NCBI GenBank assembly: GCA_016795385.1
Contig: JAEUHI010000009.1
Span: 1 to 38,563, forward strand
Origin: Verrucomicrobiales bacterium
Lineage (GTDB): Bacteria; Verrucomicrobiota; Verrucomicrobiia; Verrucomicrobiales; DEV007
DNA length: 38,563 nucleotides
Direction of reading: 5' to 3'
Position 1 is the stretch's first letter, and each line of letters begins with the position of its first letter. The notes below the pieces were generated by a model. The model was not told where the DNA came from and searched no databases. It saw only the letters and a program-made list of their open reading frames with translations. Shown here piece by piece: positions 1 to 9,100 of this stretch. The position numbers and the translations under genes were made by a program.

Positions 1-142
1 GCACCGAAGGCCATGAATGAGCCTCACAATCAGAGTGCGTATGGAAGCAGGATTTCGTCGTTCCCGCTCTTCGACCCCAACCCCATCACCGAGCAAGCAA
101 AAATGAATTTTTGACGTTCCGTTGACAAACCTTCTCATGGAA
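1..142. other. Left-edge sequence with no recognised gene
   Basis: No coding frame here resembles a known family. The stretch ends in an A/T-rich segment (about 99-125) just before the 99-bp repeat array. It may be the remnant of a neighbouring gene outside the window, but nothing in it supports a specific call. Confidence 0.3.
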
Positions 143-410
143 GCGGGACGTGCAAACGTTCCGACCGCGCACGACCCCCGACCCTCGTCGGAAGCGTTGC
201 CGCTTCCCCTACCGCTGACGCGTCCACCGAAGCCATCCGTAGCGGGACGTGCAAACGTTCCGAACACGCACGTCCCTCGACGCAAGTCGGAAGCGTTGCC
301 GCTTCCGCTACCGCTGACGCGTCCTTCGAAGCCATCCGTAGCGGGACGTGCAAACGTTCCGACCGCGCACGATCCAAGACGCCCGCTCGCGGAAGGCTCG
401 CGCCTTCCGC
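143..410. repeat. 99-bp tandem repeat with paired hairpins
   Basis: Units begin at 143, 242 and 341, so the period is exactly 99 bp; the third unit diverges after about 40 bp. Each unit carries a first hairpin, GGGACGT-GCAA-ACGTTCC (145-162, 244-261, 343-360; one G-T pair). The first two units also carry a second hairpin, GGAAGCG-TTGC-CGCTTCC (190-207, 289-306). In unit 3 the second hairpin is replaced by a perfect 8-bp stem, GCGGAAGG/CCTTCCGC (389-410). Because 99 is divisible by three, the array stays open in several frames and mimics a 33-residue protein repeat, but there is no start signal or recognisable fold. It lies just 3' of the giant gene on the minus strand, so the 389-410 hairpin could also act in termination there, although no T tract follows. 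Confidence 0.85.
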
Positions 411-446
411 TGCGTTTCAGCCTGATTGCCAGGGGCCGGCGTTCCC

Positions 447-3400
447 TCACTTCACCGCCCTCGGGGGGCGGGTCGTTGCGGGTGATTGGCCGCGACCCTT
501 CAACTTCACGCTCATGGGATCACCGTCGCTGGTGATGGTCAAGACCGCCTTCCGATTCCCTGGCTTCCGCGGTTGGAAAGTCACTTGGAAATAGGTCGAA
601 GCTCCGGCTTCGATGACGCGGTCGGCCGGTGCGATGATCCGGTAATCCTGCTTCGCACGCCCGCTCAACTCCACGCGGAGCCCCGTCACCGGCAAACCAC
701 CCTCGTTCCGGACATAGACCCGCTGCGTCCGGCTCCGTTCGCCGATGAGCGTGGTCTTGAAGCGCTTCGGCTTGGTCAGCGTCAGAGCGGGCGGCAGGAC
801 TTCGACCGTGACGGTGAAGTTGGCCGAATTGGTGACGCCGAAGGCATCGGTAACCGTGTAAGTCAGCGTGTAGATGCCGGGCACCTGGGTCTTCGGATCG
901 AAGAGACCTCCGCTCACGCCGGGACCACTGAAGACTCCGCCCGCGGGCGAAGCTCCGGTGGCCGACGCGAGATTCACGGGCGCGCCACCGCCGGAGATGC
1001 TCAGATCATCCTCGGCAAAGACCGGCGCGGCGAAGAGCTCGTAGGCCCCGATATCGACGATGGCCGTCGACAAGCCACCCGAGCCCTTCGCGATGCGCGT
1101 AAAACCAAGGCCACGCTGGTCGTTGGCAAGCGGAGCGGAATTTTCATCGACCGCGAGAGCGTTGTCGCCCGCGTCGATGGCCGGACTGCCGACCAGCAAG
1201 GCGATGGTCGGGGTCGCTCCCCCGTTCAGATCGAGGACGGGTTTGCCAAGACCGTCAACTTTCAGACCGGGATCGACACCGATCAGGCTCAGGGTCTGAC
1301 TGAACGGGTTGTTGTAAAGGAGCAGCACATCGGCGGATGCGGGAGCGGTATTCAACGCGACGATGGTGTTGCGCGAGCTCAGCTCGAAGCCGGTGTTCGC
1401 CACGTAGATCCCCCCACCCTCCTGCACCGCCTCGTTGCCGGCCACGGTGCAGTTGACGAGATCCACACGGACGACGTTGAAAAGGTGCGAGGCGATGCCT
1501 CCGCCCCGGGTTGCCGATTCGTTGAGGGCAATGGTGGAGTTGATGATGTGGAAGTCGCCTAGGTTGGCGAGGATGCCTCCACCGAACGCGCCGGAAGTGT
1601 TTTCGGCGATGGTGCTGCTCTTCACGGTGGCACCTTGGTTCGAATAGATGCCCCCTCCCAGCAAGTCGGAATGGTTCCCGGACACGATCGAGTCGATGAC
1701 CTCGAGGGCACCGTTCGAGTTGAAAAGCCCGCCCCCACCATAGCCGGCGTAGTTGTTGGTGATTTCACTCGCCACCACGCGCAGTGTTCCGGATCCTTCA
1801 TGGCGGATTCCTCCCCCGCCGAACCCACATTGATTTCCGGTGACGCGGCATCCTTCGATCGTCAGGATTCCATCACCCCGGAAGACGATTCCGCCTCCGT
1901 TGAATTCCGGGGCCGCCACGGCCGCCCCCTTCGTGATCGTGAGCCCCGCGAGACTCACGTCGGCGCTGCCCGGATCGATCGTAAAGACACGGCTCTTCGC
2001 GTCACCATCGATCGAGAGTTTCTCCGCCCCCGGGCCATCGACCCGGACCTCGCTGGTGATCTCCAGCTCCGTTCCTCCCAGCGTGATCGTGTCCGGAACG
2101 GCGTCGTGGAAGTTCACGGCACCTCCCGCGCTCGTGTTCGAGAAGGCCACGGTCTGCGCCCCGGTGAGGGTCGCGGCATGGGCGAGGGCTTCGCGCAGGC
2201 TGGTCTGGCCGTCGGTGTTGCTGACCGCGTCGCTCGTGGTCGTCACCGTCAGGCTTGGTGTCTCCGTGACGGTGATGGTGAAGGTGACGGGGCTGCCCGT
2301 GTTTGGCGTGAAGGTGATCGTGTTCACCCCGACCGCCGCACCGGGCTGATAGTTGGTGCCGCTGACGCCGTTACCGCTGAAGCTGCCGCTGCCGGGGGCT
2401 GCCCCCGTCGCCGCGAAAAGATCAAAGGCCGCGTCGGCCTGCAACCGGGTGAGATTGGCGATGATCGGCGTCAGGGTCACCGCCGTCGTCGTGTAGGAGA
2501 TGCGGTAGAGCGTCGGCCCCACGGTCAGCATCGCGCCATCGGCCAGGCCCTGGAAGGTCCCGCTCAGCGCTCCGGTCGTCTGGATCAGGATGAAAGGGGT
2601 GCCATACGCCGGAGGGATGCTGCCGGTGATGCTCAGCGTGGCGCCGCCGAGGGCGACATTCCCCGTCGCCTGGAGTTGATCGTAGCCCGTTCCCGCCGTC
2701 GTCCCATTGAGCCGGGCATGGTAAGTGCTGCCGCTGGTCAGAGTCACGGCAGCTGCATTCAGGATGCCCGTGGTCGCCGATAGGCCCGGAGCCAGATGGC
2801 CGCCCGCATTCACCACCACGCCCCCGCCCAGGGTGCCGCTGCCGCCCGCGGTCCCGGTGTCATTGACCGTCACGAGGGAGCTCAGCGAGCCTGTGACCAG
2901 CAGGGTGCCTGCCGCCACGGTGGTTCCGCCGCTGTACGAGTTGATCCCGGTGAGGGTAAAGGTGCCGGTTCCGACCTTGTTCAGGCCGCCCGTGCCGACG
3001 ATGCCATTCGGACTGGTCCCGGTAAAAGTGGTCGAGGTGTTGTCGGCTCCGGTCGTCAGCGTCACGCCGTCCCGCAGGATCACTCTGCCGGTTCCCGCGA
3101 GCGAGCCGATCGTTTCACTGGCGTTGACGTCCAGGATCACGGCATTGGCCATGGTCACGGCGACGGTGTCGGCGAGCGCTGAGCCGCCGCTGAGCAGGGC
3201 AGTCCCGTCATTCAGCATCACCGGACCGGTGAAGGTATTCACGACGTTGAGTTCCAGCAAGCCTGGGCCATTTTTGATCAAGCCGCCGGTGCCGGAGATC
3301 GCACTGTTGACCCGGGTGGTCGAAGTGCCCGTCCCCTCGCTGTTGAAGGTGAGCGTGGACGAGCCCAGCCCGATGCCCGGGCCGGTGAAGAGCCACACCA

Positions 3401-5921
3401 TCCGGTCGGTGACGGTGATCGCCGCATCCGCCGCCAGCGTGATGCCACCCGACAGGTTGGCTGCCTGATTGCCTGGGTTGGCGTTGGGCTCCACCCGGAT
3501 CGCCCCGATGCCGCCATTACCGGTGCCACTGATCGTCAGCGCGTCCGCCACAACCAGCGTCGGCGATGAGCCGGTAATCAATAGGGTCGCACCGCTGTTC
3601 ACGGTCGTCCCGCTTGCGTTGGTGCCGAGGGCTCCGGCATGGCTGATCGCCAGCGTGCCGGACTGGACGGTCGTCGTGCCGGTATAGGTATTCGCGCCAG
3701 TCAGGGTCAACGTTCCCGGGCCGGTCTTGGTGAAGCCACCCGTGATCTGCGGGTCCACCCCGCCGCCGAGGGTATCGGCCAGCGTCACCGTCTGGCCCGT
3801 GGAGACATCCCACGTCGCACTGCCCGCGAGGAAAACGCCCGAGCCGATGCCCTGGCCGGGATTGCCGCCTGCGCCGCCGACGACGCGGCCGGTGGTGACA
3901 CCGCCATCTATGATCGTGACTGACGCGCCCTGGCGGACGAAGATCGCGCCGCCCGCTCCGAGCCCGCCTCCTCCCGCCAGACCAGTTCCATTTCCAGCGC
4001 CGAAACCTCCATTTCCAGGGAAACCTCCACTGAACCCTCCCTGTCCCCCGCCGCCGCCAAATCCCCCGTTGCCGCCGGAACTGTTACTTCCGCCACCCCC
4101 CCCGCCGAAACCTCCTGGACCTCCGGTACCTGCGCTGGGGAAAAAAAGTCCGCCGCCCCCGCCACCACCAAACCCGCCGGCACCAGCAGCTCCACTGGTA
4201 GCTGCCCCTCCACCCACGCCACCGCCCCCACCATTATCTCCGGAGCCCGCGCCGCCACCATGAATACCACCGGTGCCACCACTACTTCCCGCGCCACCTG
4301 CTGCGGCTCCAGTATAATAGCCCGGCTGACCGGCAGAGAGGTTGGTCCCGCCGTCCGCTCCGATACCGAAACCGCCCCCTCCCGATCGGCCAGAACCTCC
4401 CCCGGCTCCGCCGTTCCCCCCCAGTCCGCCACCACCCGAATTGTTGCCGCCTGAACTATTCCCGGAAAGTCCACCGACTGCACGGCAGGAAAGGAAGTCA
4501 ACGGAATCCAGTGTCAGAGCACCGGCGTTAACGAAAACACCACCGCCAAGGCCCGCGCCACCGCCACCGCGATTCGAACCACTCCCCCCATTCCCCCCCC
4601 GCGCATTCCCATTCTGGATCGTCAGGTTCCGGATCGCCCACGCCGTGTTCTTCGTCGTCACGAGCGAACCAAAGCCCGTCGCCGCCGCCGCTTCGCCGTC
4701 GCTCACCCCGATGAAAAACACCCGGTCTCCTGTCGTATCGCTTGTCGAGCCGCCATCGATCACAATCGCGCCCTGACCACCGTTGGCCCCGTCGATGGTG
4801 ATCCCGTTCGGGTTCGTCAGGATCGGCAGCATCCGTGCCCCCGCCGCATTCTGCGTCGCCAGCGCGATCGTCCCGCCGCCGGGGATGTTGAAGGTGATGT
4901 CGGCACGCTCAGGCAGCGTGTTGGCATACGTGATCGCCTCGCGCAGGCTCGTCACGCCATCGAGAGCATCGACCACGTCGGCAGCCGTGGTGACGATCAG
5001 GGAGGGCGCTTCGTAGACCAGCACCACCCGTCCATGACCTCCTGGTGTACTTCCAGCCCCACCAATGGCGATACCGTTGACGTAATCGGCGTCACTGGTT
5101 CCGCCGGGGAGCACCGATGCTCCGGTGTTGGCCGCAGCCTGACCGGCGGCACTGGCGGAAGCGTCCGTGAGATTCGCGAGAAAGGACGAGCCGCCGCCGC
5201 CGCCACCACCACCATTGACTCCCCCTCCGCCACCAAAGTAACCGGCTCCCCCACCTGGCCCTGTGAATGAACCTGCCCCGCCTTGGAATGCGCTTCCGGC
5301 AAAGCCATTGCCGCCGAAAGGTGAAATTCCGCCTGCGCCCCCATCCGACTGGCTTCCCCCTTTGCCAGCAGCCGTGGCGCTGCTTGCCAAAAGCCAGCCG
5401 TCACTGCCGGAAATCAATCCTCCACCACCCCCGCCAGCTTCACTGAAGTATCGCCCACCACCTCCAGCACCTGCGGTGACCCGCTCGATGCCGGCAGATC
5501 GGAGGGCGGACCGCCCCCCTCCTCTGCCCGCGAAACCCGCACCTCCTCCGCCATAGACACCCCCCTCAAAACTGGGAGAGATTCCCCCACCGCTTCCCAC
5601 GATGACCATCAGCGTCTCTCCGGGAGTGACGTTCAGGATACCCGTCACAAACGCGCCGGAACCTCCGTTGTTTCCTCCGCCCGCACCCCAGAGTTTCACC
5701 TTCAGGCGGGTCACGCCGGCAGGTACGACGAACACCTGATCAGCCCCGGTGTGATCGAAAATCGCTTTTTGGGCACGCGCCTCCGATACCCCGGCCGAGC
5801 AGAGTGCCACCCACAACGCCGGGACGGCGGAGCGTCGGCAGAGCCGGCGGAAAACCTCACCGAGCCAGGAAGATGGATGAAAGGCAGGCGAATGGGAAAC
5901 GGAAGACGACGGGCACATCAT
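447..5921 (-). CDS. Giant secreted Gly-rich / beta-helix surface protein
   Basis: Predicted 1824-aa exported protein. The N-terminus has an Arg-rich n-region (RRLCRR, near residue 28) followed by a hydrophobic stretch ending SEARA-Q, consistent with a signal peptide. Next comes a Gly-rich domain (about 55-300; VPAGVT..KVKLWGAGGG). A TSLREA-type segment (about 310-345) leads into a beta-helix region with an extreme Gly-rich stretch (about 430-665). Three autotransporter-associated strand repeats follow (near 735, 885 and 985; pattern GPGTLTLTGANTYTG). A second TSLREA segment near 1255 opens another right-handed beta-helix with GGGI repeats, ending at an IVDIGAYEL motif. The C-terminal about 110 residues form an Ig-like (ASPM/HYDIN-type) domain with a basic RPPRAVK tail. 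No C-terminal beta-barrel is visible, so it is not a classical type V autotransporter. The start is a double ATG without a clear ribosome binding site. Probable role: adhesin or extracellular matrix protein; the ligand is unknown. Confidence 0.85.
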   Translation of the reverse strand: MMCPSSSVSHSPAFHPSSWLGEVFRRLCRRSAVPALWVALCSAGVSEARAQKAIFDHTGADQVFVVPAGVTRLKVKLWGAGGGNNGGSGAFVTGILNVTPGETLMVIVGSGGGISPSFEGGVYGGGGAGFAGRGGGRSALRSAGIERVTAGAGGGGRYFSEAGGGGGGLISGSDGWLLASSATAAGKGGSQSDGGAGGISPFGGNGFAGSAFQGGAGSFTGPGGGAGYFGGGGGVNGGGGGGGGSSFLANLTDASASAAGQAAANTGASVLPGGTSDADYVNGIAIGGAGSTPGGHGRVVLVYEAPSLIVTTAADVVDALDGVTSLREAITYANTLPERADITFNIPGGGTIALATQNAAGARMLPILTNPNGITIDGANGGQGAIVIDGGSTSDTTGDRVFFIGVSDGEAAAATGFGSLVTTKNTAWAIRNLTIQNGNARGGNGGSGSNRGGGGAGLGGGVFVNAGALTLDSVDFLSCRAVGGLSGNSSGGNNSGGGGLGGNGGAGGGSGRSGGGGFGIGADGGTNLSAGQPGYYTGAAAGGAGSSGGTGGIHGGGAGSGDNGGGGGVGGGAATSGAAGAGGFGGGGGGGLFFPSAGTGGPGGFGGGGGGSNSSGGNGGFGGGGGQGGFSGGFPGNGGFGAGNGTGLAGGGGLGAGGAIFVRQGASVTIIDGGVTTGRVVGGAGGNPGQGIGSGVFLAGSATWDVSTGQTVTLADTLGGGVDPQITGGFTKTGPGTLTLTGANTYTGTTTVQSGTLAISHAGALGTNASGTTVNSGATLLITGSSPTLVVADALTISGTGNGGIGAIRVEPNANPGNQAANLSGGITLAADAAITVTDRMVWLFTGPGIGLGSSTLTFNSEGTGTSTTRVNSAISGTGGLIKNGPGLLELNVVNTFTGPVMLNDGTALLSGGSALADTVAVTMANAVILDVNASETIGSLAGTGRVILRDGVTLTTGADNTSTTFTGTSPNGIVGTGGLNKVGTGTFTLTGINSYSGGTTVAAGTLLVTGSLSSLVTVNDTGTAGGSGTLGGGVVVNAGGHLAPGLSATTGILNAAAVTLTSGSTYHARLNGTTAGTGYDQLQATGNVALGGATLSITGSIPPAYGTPFILIQTTGALSGTFQGLADGAMLTVGPTLYRISYTTTAVTLTPIIANLTRLQADAAFDLFAATGAAPGSGSFSGNGVSGTNYQPGAAVGVNTITFTPNTGSPVTFTITVTETPSLTVTTTSDAVSNTDGQTSLREALAHAATLTGAQTVAFSNTSAGGAVNFHDAVPDTITLGGTELEITSEVRVDGPGAEKLSIDGDAKSRVFTIDPGSADVSLAGLTITKGAAVAAPEFNGGGIVFRGDGILTIEGCRVTGNQCGFGGGGIRHEGSGTLRVVASEITNNYAGYGGGGLFNSNGALEVIDSIVSGNHSDLLGGGIYSNQGATVKSSTIAENTSGAFGGGILANLGDFHIINSTIALNESATRGGGIASHLFNVVRVDLVNCTVAGNEAVQEGGGIYVANTGFELSSRNTIVALNTAPASADVLLLYNNPFSQTLSLIGVDPGLKVDGLGKPVLDLNGGATPTIALLVGSPAIDAGDNALAVDENSAPLANDQRGLGFTRIAKGSGGLSTAIVDIGAYELFAAPVFAEDDLSISGGGAPVNLASATGASPAGGVFSGPGVSGGLFDPKTQVPGIYTLTYTVTDAFGVTNSANFTVTVEVLPPALTLTKPKRFKTTLIGERSRTQRVYVRNEGGLPVTGLRVELSGRAKQDYRIIAPADRVIEAGASTYFQVTFQPRKPGNRKAVLTITSDGDPMSVKLKGRGQSPATTRPPRAVK

Positions 5922-6041
5922 GATGAAAAAGAAGGTTCCGAATCGTTTCTCACCGCTCCGCGCCGGTTCTTCACCGGAAATTTTCGATTTTTTTCCTTTT
6001 GGGCAAATTTCCTCTCCGGCCGCGCCCCGCCGCCCCCCCCT

Positions 6042-6081
6042 CTTTACCTTTTACTTTTTACCTTCCCACCTTTTACTCTCC
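6042..6081. repeat. Heptameric repeat tract (TTTACCT-like)
   Basis: About five imperfect 7-bp units of the TTTACCT / TTTTACT type lie back to back, one with an extra base. They sit in the intergenic region upstream of the restriction-methylation gene. Confidence 0.6.
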
Positions 6082-6140
6082 GGAGTCTTCCCCGTGATTG
6101 ACTTCGCTCCGCTCCGTCCATCTCCGCTTCGCTCCGATTC

Positions 6141-6154
6141 GTGACCCGTGACCC
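6141..6154. repeat. Two copies of heptamer GTGACCC
   Basis: Two exact copies of GTGACCC end nine bases before the preferred ATG of the restriction-methylation gene. The same heptamer recurs in the 3' gap of vapC (11254-11274). It creates a spurious in-frame GTG start at 6148. Confidence 0.6.
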
Positions 6155-6162
6155 TTTTCCCC

Positions 6163-9100
6163 ATGCCTGACCCCGTCGATCAGTTCATCGCCCGCTGGGA
6201 AGCCTCCGGTGCCGCCGAGAAGGCGAACTACGCCCTTTTCCTCACCGAGCTCTGCGACCTTCTCGACGTGCCGCGGCCCGATCCCACCTCGCCCGATCCG
6301 GCGAAAAACCGCTACGTCTTCGAGCGGGCCGTCACCCGGGTCGCACCGGACGGCACGAGCAGCAGCGGCTTCATCGATCTCTACAAGGCCGGCCATTTCG
6401 TGCTCGAGACGAAACAGGGGGCGAATGATCCCCTGACGACCGGCCTCACAGAGGCCGGCTACAGCGACCCCGGCTCCAAGGCCAAGACCGGCCATGGCAA
6501 ACGCGGCAGCGCGGCCTTCGACCGGGCGCTGGAGCGGGCCTACCACCAGGCCCGCGGCTACATCACCTCGCTGCCGAGCGCCGACGGACGGCCACCCTTT
6601 CTCATCGTCTGCGACGTCGGGCACAGCCTCGATCTCTACGCCGAGTTCACCGGCACCGGCGGCCACTACGAGCGTTTTCCCGATCCGCGCAGCCACCGCA
6701 TCACCCTCGCCGACCTGCGGCGGCCGGAGATCCGCGAGCGGCTCCGCCTCGTCTGGACCGATCCCCATTCGCTCGATCCCTCGAAGAAAGCCGCCGAGGT
6801 CACCCGCGACATCGCCGACCGCCTCGCCCGCCTCGCCAAATCCCTCGAAGGCGACGGCCACGATCCGCAGACCATCGCCGGATTCCTCCAGCGCTGCCTC
6901 TTCACCATGTTCGCCGAGGATGTCGGCCTGCTGCCCGAGGATGCCTTCCACGACCTCCTCGCCAAGCTCGATGGCTCGCCCCAGGGATTCCCCGTCCTCA
7001 TCGGCCAGTTGTGGAAGGAAATGGCCACCGGCACCAGCTATTCGACCCTGCTCTTCCGCGAGATCGCCCACTTCAACGGCGGCCTCTTCGAGGACACCAC
7101 CGCCCTGCCGCTTTCGAAAAGCCAGCTCGCCATGCTCGTCGATGCCTCGCGCACCGATTGGTCGCAGGTCGAGCCCTCCATCTTCGGCACCCTCGTGACC
7201 CGGGCGCTCGATCCGCGCGAGCGGCACAAGCTCGGGGCCCACTACACCCCGCGATCCTACGTCGAGCGGCTCGTGCGTCCCACCATCATCGATCCCCTGC
7301 GCGAGGAATGGGATGCCGTGCGCATCGCCGCCGCCAGTCTCCACCGCGAGGCCGACCAACTCGACGACGAGGCCGATGCCGGGGAGGAAAAAGCCAAGGT
7401 CCTCCTCGCCGCCGGCAAAAGCGACGCCGCCAAAAAGACCGGAGCCGCCGCCAACAAACTCCGCGCCGAAGCGAAAAAAAAGGACGCCGAAGCGCTCAAG
7501 CTCGTCACCGGTTTTCACCGTTCCCTCTGCCAGTTGCGCATCCTCGATCCCGCCTGCGGCACCGCGAACTTCCTCTACGTCACCCTCGAGCTCTTGAAAC
7601 GCCTCGAGGCCGAGGTGCTCGAGCTGCTCACCGCCCTCGGGGGCGATGCGACCTTTGAGATGGAGGGCCACAAGATCCGTCCCCAGCAGTTTCTCGGGAT
7701 CGAGATCAGCAACAGCGCCGCCAAGATCGCCGAGCTCGTCCTCTGGATCGGTTACTTCCAGTGGCAGCGCAAGACCACCGGCAAGGCCGACACGAACGAC
7801 CGTCCCCTCCTGCCGCGGGACAAACCGATCGAGTGCCGCGACGCCGTGCTCGCCTACGAGGAAAAGATCCCGCGTCGCGATCCTGAAACGGGCGCGGTCG
7901 TCCAGATCTGGGACGGGCACAGCACCAAGCCTCATCCCGTCACCGGCAAGGAAGTGCCCGATGAGAGCGCCCGCATTGTCGTCTACGATTACGTGAATCC
8001 CCGCCGCGCCGAATGGCCCGAGGCCGATTACATCGTGGGAAATCCGCCGTTCATTGGTGCCTCGCGCATGCGCGAAGCCCTCGGCGACGGCTACACCGAG
8101 GCCTTGCGGAAGGCGTGGAAAGGCAGCGTCCCCGAGTCCGCCGATTTCGTGATGAACTGGTGGGCCCAGGCCGCCGAACTCGTCGCCAAGGGCAAGGTGA
8201 AACGCTTCGGTTTCATCACCACCAATTCGATCCATCAGACCTTCAACCGCCGTGTTCTCGAGCCCTTCCTCGCCGATGCGAAACGGCCCCTGCATCTGGG
8301 TTACGCCATCCCCGATCACCCCTGGGTCGATTCCGCGGATGGGGCGGCCGTGCGGATTGCGATGACCGTGGCGGCGGGCGGGAAGAAGGAAGGACTGTTG
8401 GAGAAAGTCGTCGGGGAAGTGACTCAAGAGGGTGGAGAGAACGACGTGACCCTGTTGGGTCGGGCCGGGGTGATCGCGGCGAATTTGCAGGTGGGGGCGG
8501 ATTTGACTGCCACGACTGAGCTCCTTTCAAATTTAAACATAAGCAGCCGCGGCCACGAGCTTGGAAGTGCTGGATTCATCGTAACAAAAGAACAGGCGCA
8601 GTCGCTTGGACTTGGTCGTGTTCCAGGAATCGAGTCTGTTATTCGCCCTTACGTTAACGGTCGCGACCTTACCGAACGATCACGAGGCGTCATGCTGATT
8701 GACGCTCACGGACTTGATGAAGAAACGCTCAGATCTCAGTTTCCCGAGGTTTACCAGCATTTGCAGAACGCTGTCCTACCGGAACGAAAAACGAATCGCG
8801 ATCCTCGACTCGCTAGATTCTGGTGGTTGCATCGTCGTTCGAGAGAGGAATTGCGATCAATGGCACGTGATTTGAACCGCTTCATCGCCACGGTTGAAAC
8901 GAGCAAACATCGCGTCTTTGCATTTCTCGACAAATCGATTGTCCCCGACAACAAACTGATCGTGACCGCTCACTCGGACGCCTATGTCATCGCCGTTCTT
9001 TCCTCTCAAATCCACGTCACCTGGTCGCTCGCGACTGGTTCGCGCCTCGAAGACCGACCCGTCTACGTGAAAACGACGTGTTTCGAAACCTTCCCCTTCC

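Larger units (their letters stand above)
5922..6162. promoter_or_regulatory. Divergent intergenic region, pyrimidine-rich
   Basis: These 241 bp separate the giant protein gene (-) from the restriction-methylation gene (+), so both promoters should lie here. I see no convincing -35/-10 pair. The + strand is strongly pyrimidine-rich from about 5985 to 6085 and includes a C run near 6032-6040. Two heptamer tracts (6042-6081 and 6141-6154) occupy much of the rest. Confidence 0.4.

Noticed and set aside
143..410. CRISPR array
   Set aside because: Units are contiguous 99-bp repeats without unique spacers of uniform length, and no cas genes are present.
122..535. 137-codon open frame over the 99-bp repeats as a repeat protein
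   Set aside because: It starts with TTG, has no ribosome binding site, overlaps the end of the giant gene and is open only because 99 is divisible by three. Hairpin conservation points to DNA or RNA structure.
447..5921. Classical type V autotransporter
   Set aside because: Autotransporter-associated strand repeats are present, but the C-terminus is an Ig-like domain with a basic tail, not a beta-barrel.
6073..8427. 784-codon minus-strand open frame opposite the restriction-methylation gene
   Set aside because: The plus strand shows nuclease and methyltransferase motifs in order; the antisense translation has none and is a composition artefact.
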